Positions 1 through 8,604 of a stretch of 64,000 nt of DNA are shown one piece after another. Source of the DNA: Nitrospira sp. (lineage in GTDB: Bacteria > Nitrospirota > Nitrospiria > Nitrospirales > Nitrospiraceae). Each line of letters opens with the position of its first letter. The first letter of the stretch is position 1. The notes beneath the pieces are model-generated. The model had not been told where the DNA came from. It saw only the letters and a list, made by a program, of their open reading frames with translations, and did not search any database. Position numbers and translations under genes: made by a program. The stretch covers positions 62,001-126,000 of the forward strand of contig SWDM01000014.1 of assembly GCA_005116835.1 (NCBI GenBank), given 5' to 3'.

Positions 1-1
1 C

Positions 2-1360
2 AAGATTGTGGCGCGGATCAAGGGCGGCATGATGGTGGATATCGGCGTGAAGGCCTTTTTGCCAGGTTCGCAAATCGACCTTCATCCGGTGCGGGATCTT
101 GACGGGTTGGTGGGCCGCACATTCCCTCTGAAGATTATCAAGATCAATCATCGGCGCGGCAATGTCGTCGTGTCCAGGCGCGTGCTTCTGGAAGAGACGA
201 GGGATTCGAAACGGAAGACGACCCTCTCCACTCTGAAGGAAGGGCAATTGATTCAAGGTGTGGTGAAGAACATCACGGACTACGGAGCGTTCATCGACCT
301 GGGCGGCATCGACGGGTTGCTCCACATTACGGACATGTCCTGGGGGCGAGTCGGTCATCCGTCTGAAATGTTCAACATCGGCGACAAGGTGGAAGTGAGC
401 GTGCTCAAATATGATCGGGAGACCGGGCGTATTTCGCTCGGGTTGAAACAGAAGAGCGCCGATCCTTGGAGCGGCGTTGCCACGAAGTACGCGATCGGCA
501 CCCGTGTTCGAGGTCGTGTCGTGAGCCTGACAGACTATGGCGCCTTCATCGAGCTCGAGCCGGGCGTCGAGGGTTTGGTGCATGTTTCTGTGATGTCCTG
601 GACACACGAGGTGCGCCATCCGTCACGCGTTGTGTCCATCGGGGATCAGGTTGAAGCGGCGGTACTGAATGTGGACCCGGCCAGCAGAAAGATCTCGCTC
701 GGCATGAAGCAAACTGCGCCGAATCCCTGGGACATGGTGGAAGGGAAGTATGCGATCGGCACGAAAATCGAAGGGAAGGTGAAGAGCCTCACCGACTTTG
801 GCGCGTTCGTCGGACTTGAAGAGGGCATCGACGGATTAATCCATATTTCCGATATGTCCTGGACAAAACACATCAAGCATCCATCCGAGCTCTTCAAGAA
901 GGGACAAAAGGTCGAGGCTGTCGTCTTGCGGATCGACAAAGAAAAAGAGCGGTTGTCGCTTGGGTATAAACAGCTGAAGAGCGATCCATGGGACGATGAA
1001 ATTCCGAGCCGGTATGGGGTCGGGGATGTGGCCGTTGGAAAGGTCAGCAAGGTTGCCGACTTCGGTATTTTCGTCGAACTGGACGGGGGAGTCGAAGGAT
1101 TGATTCATATCAGCGAGGCTGGGCTCGATGCCCAGGCCAAGCTTGAAGAAAAGTTCAAACTGCAGGATGAAGTGACAGCCAAGATCATCAAGGTTGATCG
1201 TGAAGAACGGAAGATCGCGCTCAGCCTGCGCGACCATCAAATGGATTCCGATCGCCGCACGGTCGATGAGTTTCATGCCACGCAAGGCGCATTGGACCAA
1301 AGCTTGGGCCGTGCGGTGAAACAGAATCGGAAGCGAGGCCAAGACGAGGACGAGAAATAG
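2..1360 (+). CDS. rpsA: 30S ribosomal protein S1 (5' end outside window)
   Basis: Binds mRNA on the small ribosomal subunit and helps start translation. The open frame enters from the left edge, so the N-terminus is missing. The first visible part matches the end of the second S1 domain of E. coli S1 (AFLPGSQID, then NVVVSRR). Four complete S1 repeats follow, each with a G-K/R-V core, a (Y/F)GAF or FGIF turn and an (D/E)GL(I/L/V)H(I/V)S strand, and then a basic tail rich in K, R, D and E. This corresponds to domains 2 to 6 of a six-domain S1. sppA and an HU/IHF gene follow, which resembles the common rpsA-ihfB order. Confidence 0.96.
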   Translation, partial: KIVARIKGGMMVDIGVKAFLPGSQIDLHPVRDLDGLVGRTFPLKIIKINHRRGNVVVSRRVLLEETRDSKRKTTLSTLKEGQLIQGVVKNITDYGAFIDLGGIDGLLHITDMSWGRVGHPSEMFNIGDKVEVSVLKYDRETGRISLGLKQKSADPWSGVATKYAIGTRVRGRVVSLTDYGAFIELEPGVEGLVHVSVMSWTHEVRHPSRVVSIGDQVEAAVLNVDPASRKISLGMKQTAPNPWDMVEGKYAIGTKIEGKVKSLTDFGAFVGLEEGIDGLIHISDMSWTKHIKHPSELFKKGQKVEAVVLRIDKEKERLSLGYKQLKSDPWDDEIPSRYGVGDVAVGKVSKVADFGIFVELDGGVEGLIHISEAGLDAQAKLEEKFKLQDEVTAKIIKVDREERKIALSLRDHQMDSDRRTVDEFHATQGALDQSLGRAVKQNRKRGQDEDEK

Positions 1361-1385
1361 GTCCGAGTACCGGATCTCGAGGTAA

Positions 1386-1408
1386 GCCGGGGGCCTAGTG
1401 CCCTCGGC
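1386..1408 (+). terminator. Hairpin after rpsA
   Basis: GCCGGGGGC at 1386-1394 and GCCCTCGGC at 1400-1408 form a 9-bp stem with one G-T pair around a 5-nt loop. It lies 25 nt past the rpsA stop and is followed by only a short T run, so it may attenuate rather than end transcription into sppA. Confidence 0.45.
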
Positions 1409-1427
1409 GCTTTGAGTGAACTGAACG

Positions 1428-2324
1428 ATGTTGGATGAAAAGACACAAAGGCCGCCGAAGCGAGGGATCGTGCGCAGGGCACTCTGGGCGCTTGGGATCG
1501 GGCTTGGCTTGCTCTTTCTGGTGAGCCTATTTTTCCCAGACCTCGATTTTTCGATGGAGGATCGGGTCGGGTTGATCCGTATTGAAGGAGTCATTGTGGA
1601 TGCGCAATCCACGATCAGCGAACTGAAGCGTTTTGCCGACAACCCTTCCGTGAAGGCGATTGTCTTACGGATCGACAGCCCCGGCGGCGGAGTCGTGCCG
1701 TCTCAAGAAATTCACGATGCGGTCCAGCGCGTGCGCAGCAAGAGCAACAAGACCGTGATCACTTCGATGGGAACGGTGGCGGCGTCAGGCGGTTACTATA
1801 TTGCGGTGGCGACCGATCGGATCATGGCCAATTCCGGGACGTTGACCGGAAGTATCGGTGTCATCATGGAAATGGCGAACGTTGAGGGTCTGCTCAAGAA
1901 GATCGGGGTTGAAGGTGTCGTGATTAAAAGTGGGAAATTCAAAGATGTGGGATCGCCGCTGCGGAAGATGAGCGATGAAGAACAGGCGTTGCTTCAGTCC
2001 GTCATGGACGATGTCCATCAGCAGTTTATCGAGGCGGTGGCGGAGGGGCGTGGACTCGACGTGGCGGTGGTGCAGGCGTTGGCGGATGGTCGAATTTTCA
2101 CGGGCCGCCAGGCCAAAGCATCGAAGCTTGTGGATGAACTCGGTGATCTCGAAGCTGCCATTCAGCTTGCGGCGGATGTAGCAGGGATCGAGGGCGAGCC
2201 GAAAGTCCTCGAACCTCGCCGGCGGTTTTCATTTAGAGAATTGATCGAGTCGCGAATATCTGGGCTCTTTCCCAAGTTGGACTTTAATTCCGGGGTTGGA
2301 CTCAAGTATCTCATGGCGTTCTAG
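1428..2324 (+). CDS. sppA: Signal peptide peptidase SppA, short (36 kDa) type
   Basis: Membrane serine protease of family S49 that degrades cleaved signal peptides. The 298-aa length and single protease domain fit the short form, not the 67-kDa tandem E. coli form. A membrane anchor lies at about residues 17-36. The S49 core follows: LRIDSPGGG, the catalytic serine in TVAASGGYY, LTGSIGVI, and the likely catalytic lysine in KSGKFKDVGSP. The ATG start has only a weak upstream ribosome site. It lies between rpsA and the HU gene, all on one strand. Confidence 0.93.
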   Translation: MLDEKTQRPPKRGIVRRALWALGIGLGLLFLVSLFFPDLDFSMEDRVGLIRIEGVIVDAQSTISELKRFADNPSVKAIVLRIDSPGGGVVPSQEIHDAVQRVRSKSNKTVITSMGTVAASGGYYIAVATDRIMANSGTLTGSIGVIMEMANVEGLLKKIGVEGVVIKSGKFKDVGSPLRKMSDEEQALLQSVMDDVHQQFIEAVAEGRGLDVAVVQALADGRIFTGRQAKASKLVDELGDLEAAIQLAADVAGIEGEPKVLEPRRRFSFRELIESRISGLFPKLDFNSGVGLKYLMAF

Positions 2325-2377
2325 CAGAGCTGGATTGGTGCGCCGGCCGATTCATCATCACGAAAGGGGAGATCCAT

Positions 2378-2659
2378 ATGACGAAGGCCCAAATCATCGA
2401 GCGCGTATCCGAGCAGGTCACAACCTTGACGAAGCGGCAGGCGGAAGTGGTTGTCAATACGATTTTTGATTGTGTGCGCGACTCATTGAAGAACGGCGAT
2501 AAGACGGAGATCCGAGGGTTCGGCAGTTTTCGCCTGCGGGCGCGTCGGATGAAAGAAGGGCGGAATCCCAAGACCGGTGCGACGGTGGCAGTCCCTGCCA
2601 AAAAGGTTCCATTTTTCAAGGCGGGCAAGGAATTGAAGGAACTCCTAAACCAGTCGTAA
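2378..2659 (+). CDS. HU/IHF family DNA-binding protein
   Basis: A 93-aa nucleoid protein that bends DNA as a dimer. It begins MTKAQIIERVSE, has the conserved FGSF turn, and carries the DNA-binding arm RMKEGRNPKTG with the intercalating proline region, followed by VPAKKVPFFKAGKEL. Arm and length fit IHF-beta as well as HU, and its place after rpsA favours an IHF-beta-like role; I leave the symbol open. A purine-rich AAAGGGGAG lies upstream of the ATG. The PCP_red gene begins 13 nt after the stop, so the two are probably co-transcribed. Confidence 0.92.
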   Translation: MTKAQIIERVSEQVTTLTKRQAEVVVNTIFDCVRDSLKNGDKTEIRGFGSFRLRARRMKEGRNPKTGATVAVPAKKVPFFKAGKELKELLNQS

Positions 2660-2672
2660 TAGGATGCTCATC

Positions 2673-3674
2673 ATGAATGCACCGGATTCCCATAATGCGG
2701 TCGGGATCGATCTTCGCTGGACGGACGAAGCCACCAAACGTCTAGAGCGGGCTCCGCTATTCTTGCGCGGTATGGTTCGTCGTTTGGCTGAAAAGAAGGC
2801 GCGGGAACTTGGCTATGCGGAGATTACGGGTGAGCTGCTCGAACAGTTCAAGAATCAAATGATGGGTGGGATGGGGGGCGAATCCGGCATGGCCGAAGCG
2901 GCAGAGCAGATGGCCCAGGGACGCCTTCCCTGGACTGCCTCCGCCAAGGAACGGCTGAATACCGTCCCGGAATTCATGCGCCATATGATCAAGCAGATTG
3001 CCGAAGAGATTGCCCGGGAGCGTGGTCATCTTGAGGTGAACATCGAACTCTTCGAAAAGGTGGAAGCGTTGGGGGACTTCCGCGAGGCATCGGGCCCTCC
3101 GATGGAGTGGAGCGAGGGGGCCTTGGCTATCATTCAGGAAAAGTTGAAACAGTCTCCGCCGATTGCCGTTGAGTTTGTCACCGATATGCTTAAGCGGGAC
3201 ACCGAAGATTTCGCGAGAGAAAATGGCGTGACGCGGATCGACGAGTCGACGTTGCTACAGTTGTGGGACTCGCCTCAGGAGCGAGTGGTCTGGACGGATG
3301 AGGCATGGAAGCGGCTGCAGACGTCGCCGGATTTTGTGCGTAGCGGAATCCGGAAGGCTGCTGAGCGCAGGGCGCGGAAGCTCGGGCTCCCGGAGATCGA
3401 TTCGGAGCATCTGACGACCTTTCGGAATCAAGCCATGATGAAGGCGGTCAAACGGATTCGGTCATTCGGGTACAAGGAACTGACATTCGAAGCGTTTGAT
3501 ACGGCGCTGGAGAAGACCAAACGGTTGCAAGGAAATGAGCAGGCAGGAAAACGTCTACAGGAAATTCGCGGACACTTTGCCGACCCTGACACTAAGAAGC
3601 CGGATGGTGGGACGTTGGGCGCCGACTTGATGGACCGCTTCCGCCAGTATCTGAAGGGGGAAGGAACCCTCTAG
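2673..3674 (+). CDS. Protein with four PCP_red-like repeats
   Basis: A 333-aa soluble protein made of repeats resembling the PCP_red domain known from the C-terminus of the ChlB/BchB subunit of dark protochlorophyllide reductase. Each repeat starts with W-(T/S)-x-x-A, then P-x-F-x-R and a helix with ARE-x-G and a closing I/V-(T/D/N). Repeats begin near residues 16, 87, 146 and 210; the third (EWSEGALAI) is degenerate. No chlorophyll genes are visible nearby, so a role in pigment synthesis is unlikely and the true function is unknown. I prefer the second ATG (2673), which has TAGGA 8-9 nt upstream, over the one at 2664. The stop codon lies at the edge of a palindromic repeat. Confidence 0.85.
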   Translation: MNAPDSHNAVGIDLRWTDEATKRLERAPLFLRGMVRRLAEKKARELGYAEITGELLEQFKNQMMGGMGGESGMAEAAEQMAQGRLPWTASAKERLNTVPEFMRHMIKQIAEEIARERGHLEVNIELFEKVEALGDFREASGPPMEWSEGALAIIQEKLKQSPPIAVEFVTDMLKRDTEDFARENGVTRIDESTLLQLWDSPQERVVWTDEAWKRLQTSPDFVRSGIRKAAERRARKLGLPEIDSEHLTTFRNQAMMKAVKRIRSFGYKELTFEAFDTALEKTKRLQGNEQAGKRLQEIRGHFADPDTKKPDGGTLGADLMDRFRQYLKGEGTL

Positions 3675-3793
3675 CGGCAGGATGCTGCCAGTTTCGTTCT
3701 CGCTTCGTTCAGACCTTTAACATACCCAACTGATAACACCTCTAGCGTTCACTCGCTGCAGCCTTGCCGGACAGACTTTTGAGCCTCCTGCAA
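3671..3793 (+). repeat. Palindromic TIR-bounded element, copy A
   Basis: The ends are GCAGGATGCTG at 3678-3688 and, inverted, GCAGGAGGCTC at 3791-3781. Forty-two bases read inward from the right end match the left end of copy B (17606 onward) at 33 positions. The left arm also matches the right arm of copy B in opposite orientation, apart from a gap of about 10 bases after GCAGGATGCTG. TCTAG flanks the element in both copies, and here its TAG is the stop codon of the PCP_red gene. It has no coding capacity and looks like a small non-autonomous (MITE-like) element. Confidence 0.8.
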
Positions 3794-3900
3794 TGGGCAG
3801 TTTCTGTTCACGCCATGTCGCATCAACACGTTATCGGTTTTTCGCTTGGTTCTCGGCCCTGTCTTGGACAGGTAGGCTGGGCGAATCGCGATGAGGTAGG

Positions 3901-3929
3901 AGCAGGGGCCGTTGACAACGGCCCCTGCT
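3901..3929 (-). terminator. Perfect 13-bp hairpin ending the 107-aa gene
   Basis: AGCAGGGGCCGTT at 3901-3913 and AACGGCCCCTGCT at 3917-3929 pair without mismatch around the 3-nt loop GAC. It starts 6 nt past the end of the minus-strand gene. No U tract follows on either strand, so it may be a factor-dependent terminator or a 3'-end stabiliser. Confidence 0.55.
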
Positions 3930-3934
3930 GTGTC

Positions 3935-4258
3935 TCAGTGGGTCGCTGCCGTCTCTTGCGGCCAAAACTTATGTCTGATTTGTGGAAGAGGTTCGCTGTC
4001 GAAGTTGGGGATATCGTAAAGACAACGATCGATCGTTGAGACCTCGTCTTCGGTGAAATCCAAGACCACCCTCTTCTTCCAGAACTGATCAAGAGTGAAG
4101 TAATCACCTGACTGTGGCTTTTCAGCCAAGAGCACCTTCATCTTTTCGAAGCCTGCGGTGTCCACTCCCGGGACGCGTCCCTTATTGCGGTCGAGACACC
4201 AGTGCAATACCTCGGCGATTCCGTACATCGACAATTCAAATTTCATCACCTTGCTCAT
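3935..4258 (-). CDS. Hypothetical protein, 107 aa
   Basis: I do not recognise this family. The start MSKVMKFE is chosen because AAGAGGAGGG lies just upstream of the ATG; a longer frame upstream lacks such a site. The protein is soluble and acidic to neutral, without signal or membrane segment. It has one Cys-rich patch near the N-terminus (HWCLDRNKGR), an ending rich in aromatic residues and P/D (IPNFDSEPLPQ, HKFWPQE), and a DQFWKK segment. It is transcribed against its neighbours and ends in a strong hairpin, so it is probably a single-gene unit. Confidence 0.75.
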   Translation of the reverse strand: MSKVMKFELSMYGIAEVLHWCLDRNKGRVPGVDTAGFEKMKVLLAEKPQSGDYFTLDQFWKKRVVLDFTEDEVSTIDRCLYDIPNFDSEPLPQIRHKFWPQETAATH

Positions 4259-4505
4259 GGAACCCTCCTCTTTCAAGGTGGGTATTCTACCTGAAACAGG
4301 CCGCCATTTCAAAGCTGCTGTTTAGCTGGCTTGGGGTGAGGAAACCCATCTCGGCAGGGATCGTCTGGCGAATGGGTCGATTGCCAAGCGAAAGCGCTGG
4401 TCTGTATACTGCCCGCATTCGGTTAGGACTGTGGGCCCATTACAGGAGCGCGCGCTCTGATGAACGCATCACCACGTCGCTGGTTTCTTACTCGAGGAGC
4501 GGTGT

Positions 4506-5702
4506 GTGATCAGGAACCGTGATGTCGGCGATCGGCATAGAGCTCGGAACTGTGCGGCTGTGGCAACCACCATTTTTCTGCTCATGGCAAGCGGCTGTAC
4601 GAAGCAAGACCCTTACGCCCCACCGGATCTCTTCTACTATTTTGCCAGTTACAAGGTCGGCAAAAACCCGACGACCGTCACTCCCGCCGATGTCAATCAG
4701 GATGGATTTACCGATCTGGTGACAACCAACATCGGCAGCAATACCCTTTCAATTCTCATAGGGAACGGAGACGGCACCTTTCGCGATCAAGTTCAACTGA
4801 ATGTATGCAAAGAGCCGCGCTCGCTTGTGCTAGGGATGTTCAACCACGACTCTTATCCCGATGTGGCGTTGGCCTGTTCCGGGGGCGACGAAGTCTCCAT
4901 ACTTTTCGGCCGGGCTGATGGGAAATTTGAAGAAGGGCCGCGCTATCCGGTCCATCGGACTCCCGTTGCCATTGCGAGCGACGATCTGAACGGGGATCTG
5001 GTTCCGGATCTGGTGGTTGCGTTACGAAACGACAAGATCAAAGTTTTTCTGGGAACCGGAACCGGCGAATTTACCCATGGGGCGCAGTACGAGTACGGCG
5101 ATACCCCTACGTCGGTAGCCTTGGCAGACTTGAATGGAGATGAGAAGATCGATCTGGCGGTAACGAACGGAGGACCGATGTCGAATGCTGTTTCCATCTG
5201 GATGGGAAATGGCGACGGCACGTTTCGCCTCCCTACAGACTATCGGACAGGAAAGCGCCCCCTTGGGGTGAGCTTCACCGATTTCAACCGTGATCAGATT
5301 CGCGATCTCCTTGTCATCAACGGGGTGCAGGATAGTTTCACGACATTTCTTGGAGTAGGTAATGGGACCTTCCAGCCAGGACATGATTCCGGCGCCGACG
5401 CAGGGCCAAACTTTGGGCTCGCTCGAGACTTTAACGGCGATCATCGGATCGATGTGGCCATCGTCAATCTTCAATCGAGCGATCTCTCCATTCTCTACGG
5501 TCGGGGCGATGGGACCTTTGAGTACCCGCCGAGAAATTATCGGACGAAACCAGGCCCCTTTGCCCTGGCGATGTTTCGCGTCACGACCAAGGAGGCTGAG
5601 GAGCCTGGACTTGTGACGGCGGACAACGGCAACGGAAGTGTCTCCGTCTTTCTGCATCGAGGATTGAAAGCGACCCCCGAGTCCGTCGCACCCTCACCGT
5701 GA
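4506..5702 (+). CDS. FG-GAP/VCBS-repeat lipoprotein
   Basis: A 398-aa exported lipoprotein. The GTG start has GAGGAG 7 nt upstream. A hydrophobic stretch ends in the lipobox MASGC with Cys31 as lipid anchor. The rest is a series of repeats with calcium-binding loops of the type D-x-N-x-D-x-x-x-D: DVNQDGFTD, DLNGDLVPD, DLNGDEKID, DFNRDQIRD, DFNGDHRID and the degenerate MFNHDSYPD. Each is followed by a G-N-G-D-G-T-F or similar strand, so a seven-bladed integrin-like propeller is likely. Such proteins sit on the outer membrane and bind ligands or other cells. The ligand cannot be told from the sequence. Confidence 0.88.
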   Translation: MIRNRDVGDRHRARNCAAVATTIFLLMASGCTKQDPYAPPDLFYYFASYKVGKNPTTVTPADVNQDGFTDLVTTNIGSNTLSILIGNGDGTFRDQVQLNVCKEPRSLVLGMFNHDSYPDVALACSGGDEVSILFGRADGKFEEGPRYPVHRTPVAIASDDLNGDLVPDLVVALRNDKIKVFLGTGTGEFTHGAQYEYGDTPTSVALADLNGDEKIDLAVTNGGPMSNAVSIWMGNGDGTFRLPTDYRTGKRPLGVSFTDFNRDQIRDLLVINGVQDSFTTFLGVGNGTFQPGHDSGADAGPNFGLARDFNGDHRIDVAIVNLQSSDLSILYGRGDGTFEYPPRNYRTKPGPFALAMFRVTTKEAEEPGLVTADNGNGSVSVFLHRGLKATPESVAPSP

Positions 5703-5834
5703 GACGGCACACAGATCTCACGCTGAGGGGGAGTGAATCAAAGGATCGTCTTCTTGACAGCATACCGACCCTCCGTTACAGTGGCCGAGGCGTGCCATCG
5801 CTGAGCTTTTTGGCGCTCTGTTTCGGGGACACCA

Positions 5835-6035
5835 GTGAGATCCTTTAGGTGGTGGTTTGCTATCGGCGCATTGCTCACCCTCTCCGTGCTGATGGTGCAG
5901 GGTGGGGTGCGAGAGTTGCTTGACGGAACCACCCCAGGCAGTGGGGCCAGCGCGGCCCTCTCATTCGGTACCACGATTGTCGGTGGAGGGCTATTGGCAG
6001 GCTGCGTGGCACTGGTCATGAATCGACTCCGGTAG
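5835..6035 (+). CDS. Small two-helix membrane protein, 66 aa
   Basis: No family recognised. It starts at GTG with GGGGA 5 nt upstream. Two hydrophobic segments (about residues 7-24 and 42-60) flank a short G/A/S/T-rich loop, and both ends carry arginines. A longer frame lies on the opposite strand, but its composition (runs of R and P) is less protein-like. The gene lies just ahead of the mini zinc ribbon and could share its transcript. Confidence 0.5.
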   Translation: MRSFRWWFAIGALLTLSVLMVQGGVRELLDGTTPGSGASAALSFGTTIVGGGLLAGCVALVMNRLR

Positions 6036-6062
6036 ACAAAGAGTCTCAATACGGGCGCGTCG

Positions 6063-6251
6063 ATGCTTTGCTTGAGATGTAAGGGCTGCATGATGTTCGA
6101 GCGTCACTATACGCTGGTGAATCGCCGACTCTATGCCCGTTGTTTGAATTGTGGGTTTTGGATCGACCTTGCCGACCTGCTTCGTTTTTTCCATAAAGTG
6201 ATCGACAGTGGATCTCGCGGAGGAAAGGTGAGGGAATCGTTTACACTATGA
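6063..6251 (+). CDS. Mini zinc-ribbon protein, 62 aa
   Basis: Carries CxxC pairs C3/C6 and C27/C30 with an additional C9, the pattern of a treble-clef or zinc-ribbon knuckle. The signature C-x-x-C-K-G-x-M-x-x-E-R ... A-R-C-L-N-C-G is shared with the minus-strand gene at 36529-36681, so the two are related. Its stop overlaps the start of the carboxypeptidase gene by ATGA, which indicates translational coupling and supports that it is real. Role unknown; a small regulator or metal-binding adaptor is possible. Confidence 0.72.
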   Translation: MLCLRCKGCMMFERHYTLVNRRLYARCLNCGFWIDLADLLRFFHKVIDSGSRGGKVRESFTL

Positions 6252-7192
6252 GTAGGAGCGCCGCGTACATCATGACGAGAGATTATGTGAGGATTCATCG
6301 ATTGCCGTTTCTCGCCCGCGCTGCCGGGGCGTTCATTGGACTTCTGTTGATCGGCGCCGGCGCCATGTCTCCGTCCATCGCCCTTGCGAAGAGTGTCGTG
6401 GCCAAACCTGTGCCCGTCCGAACCGCCATTGCTCAGCGCCAGTTCCCTCCCTGGAGAGTCGCTCCGGCCCACGGCATTCTTCTCAAAGAGCTCAATAGTG
6501 GTCGTGTGTTGTATGAGCACGATGCCGGGAAGCGAATGTCCCCTGCCAGTCTCACGAAAATCATGTCGGCCTTGGTCATTTTGGAGAGGGGGCAGTTGGA
6601 TGATCTCGTCACGATAAGCCCCAATGCTGCGCGAGCTCATAAGACACACTTACGCGTGAAGGCAGGGCAGATTTTCAGGCTGGAAGACTTACTGAAGGCG
6701 ATGTTGATTGTGTCCGCGAACGATGCCTGTCTTGCAGCGGTGGAGCATGTGGGAGGCGACGAAGCACAATTCGTGGGCTTCATGAATGCCAAGGCTGCCG
6801 AGCTCGGGTTGGCCGATACGCACTTCAGTAACGGCTGTGGATTCGACAATCCTGACCATTACTCGACGGCAGAAGACCTTGCCGCGCTGAGTCTTATTGC
6901 GCTGGATCAACCGATTTTCAAACAGTTGGTTCGTGAGGAACGAGCGATCATTACTCCGGTCAGCGGCCACCGCGCCTATGTGCTCCACAACACCAACAGA
7001 TTACTGGGGCGAATTCCCGGTGTCGAAGGCATCAAGACCGGATTTACCTCCAAAGCCGGGCGATGCCTCATCGCCAAAGTATCCCAGAACGGGAGCGATC
7101 TTCTCCTCGTCATTCTCAACTCCAAACGCCGCTGGAATACTGCGACGAATCTTATTGCCTACGGGCTGCAGGCAGCTGAATCTCCGCAGTGA
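6248..7192 (+). CDS. D-alanyl-D-alanine carboxypeptidase, family S11
   Basis: Penicillin-binding protein that trims the terminal D-Ala from peptidoglycan stem peptides in the periplasm. A long signal peptide covers about residues 1-47 (FIGLLLIGAGAMS...ALAKS). The active-site motifs are present in order: S-L-T-K in SPASLTKIM, S-A-N in VSANDACLA, and K-T-G in GIKTGFTS. At 314 aa it ends soon after the catalytic domain and lacks the C-terminal beta domain and amphipathic anchor of PBP5. It is coupled by a 4-nt overlap to the mini zinc ribbon. Confidence 0.92.
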   Translation: MSRSAAYIMTRDYVRIHRLPFLARAAGAFIGLLLIGAGAMSPSIALAKSVVAKPVPVRTAIAQRQFPPWRVAPAHGILLKELNSGRVLYEHDAGKRMSPASLTKIMSALVILERGQLDDLVTISPNAARAHKTHLRVKAGQIFRLEDLLKAMLIVSANDACLAAVEHVGGDEAQFVGFMNAKAAELGLADTHFSNGCGFDNPDHYSTAEDLAALSLIALDQPIFKQLVREERAIITPVSGHRAYVLHNTNRLLGRIPGVEGIKTGFTSKAGRCLIAKVSQNGSDLLLVILNSKRRWNTATNLIAYGLQAAESPQ

Positions 7193-7222
7193 ACTCCACC
7201 GCGACATGAAGATATCCCACTC

Positions 7223-7248
7223 TGCCCCTCCGGGCCCTCCAGGGGGCA
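7223..7248 (+). terminator. GC-rich hairpin after carboxypeptidase gene
   Basis: TGCCCCT and AGGGGGCA can pair with one bulge around a C-rich loop, 30 nt past the stop. No T tract follows. Weak candidate. Confidence 0.3.
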
Positions 7249-7397
7249 TTAGGATTAGGTGTGACCTGTACGCGGCGGTGTGGTGAGGATAGAGGGAGAG
7301 AAACGAAGCGAGAACAGACTCGAGTACGGAACAAGGAAAAGCATGGAGTGAATGAGGTTGGCGGACACATTTTGATGCCTGCCATTAGGCCTGCAAT

Positions 7398-7931
7398 CTA
7401 TCGAGGTGGGGAGAACTCCACATTGACGTCTTTCCCAAGATAGTTGATGACGAACCCCTGTTTATCGTAAGCCAATATGGCTCCCATCACGTTTTCATCC
7501 CCGTAGTCTTCTTGCCCCAACAGTTTTCGCACATCTTCGGGGCTTTCGCTGTTCAGCACATTACGAAATATGCCACGGGTCTTATAGGAGAATCGATTAT
7601 TGATAAATATCAAGTCGACCTTACCGTCCTGGATGCGCACACCGGCCATAGGGCCGGTTGGTTTACGTTGGTCAAGTAAGAAAATAAAAGATGCTTCTTG
7701 TTCTACTTTTACTCCCTGTATCTTTTCATTCACGAGTGAATCAAGGGCGTTGGCTTCGGAGTCTCCCAATCTGACCCCAAACAGAGAGATCTCTGAACTT
7801 TTCAAGGCCTTGGGGTCCATCACATCATTCTTGCTCAATTCATACGGTTCGCCGTATCCAGGAGTTACCCACGCGCCAACCCCGGCTGCCACGATGCAGG
7901 TTAACGTGACGACTCGCAGTAAATCCTTCAT
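7398..7931 (-). CDS. Exported hypothetical protein, 177 aa
   Basis: No family recognised. A clear signal peptide (MKDLLRVVTLTCIVAAGVGAW, cleavage probably after GYGEP or nearby) directs it to the periplasm. The mature part has an LFGVRLGDS segment and a VDLIFINNRF strand, a layout often seen in small periplasmic proteins with alternating beta strands. AAGGA lies upstream of the ATG. The coding region is noticeably richer in A and T than its neighbours, which may point to a different origin or to weak selection on codon use. Confidence 0.75.
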   Translation of the reverse strand: MKDLLRVVTLTCIVAAGVGAWVTPGYGEPYELSKNDVMDPKALKSSEISLFGVRLGDSEANALDSLVNEKIQGVKVEQEASFIFLLDQRKPTGPMAGVRIQDGKVDLIFINNRFSYKTRGIFRNVLNSESPEDVRKLLGQEDYGDENVMGAILAYDKQGFVINYLGKDVNVEFSPPR

Positions 7932-8114
7932 CGGCTTTTCCTTACCCTATATTGGAGCGATGGATGGCGCGTGAATGTCTTATTCGAATGGGTGGGACCG
8001 AAGCAGCGCAACGCATTTTATCGAAGGGCCTGAGAACTTGCAAGGAACGCCAGAGTGTCAGGAAGAAATCAATTCGGTCGCTGTATCAGTCTGGACAGTG
8101 CTGAGGCGATGAGG

Positions 8115-8408
8115 TCAGACTTTGTGATGGGTGGTGATGAGGAGGATTCCGAGCTCTCGCAAGCGTTGAAAGTATAGCCGGCAGTCTTCGTCAAGTTCGT
8201 CGGTCAAGCCGTCTAGGTCTGTAACACAATCTTCGAGGATTGTGATCCGTTGGGCATCAAGTCCCTCCGGGGTATCGAGGAAATACACCACACATCCGCT
8301 GATGACGGTATCCAACGTCATCAGCGGTCCCTCGTGTTGGTTCCCCACATGAGGCCACCGCTCCTCCTTATGGGTCTTCCAGAGGGACAGCACGGCATCC
8401 CGAGTCAT
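8115..8408 (-). CDS. Hypothetical protein, 97 aa
   Basis: No family recognised. A small acidic protein without signal or membrane segment; the second half is rich in D, E and L (TILEDCVTDLDGLTDELDEDC) and probably helical. GGAG and AGG lie upstream of the ATG. It stands alone between two gaps of about 190 nt, and nothing in the context suggests a role. Confidence 0.6.
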   Translation of the reverse strand: MTRDAVLSLWKTHKEERWPHVGNQHEGPLMTLDTVISGCVVYFLDTPEGLDAQRITILEDCVTDLDGLTDELDEDCRLYFQRLRELGILLITTHHKV

Positions 8409-8604
8409 CCTGCAGATCTCCAGCGGTCTTGTCTGTTTCAGTTAGGATCGGTCCACCCTAGCGCATTGAGCAGCAGGACCGCAAGCCTGAGCATGCAGTA
8501 GGCGATGTATTTCCGTCAGACATGCCGTCATGATCGGTCCAGGCCCTGATCGATTCAATCGGCAGTCGGCGCACCTTGTCCTCCATTCGTATGATGGTTG
8601 GAGG

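Noticed and set aside
836-1642. 268-codon frame on the minus strand opposite rpsA/sppA
   Set aside because: Lies across two strongly supported genes, with no recognised motif; a shadow of them.
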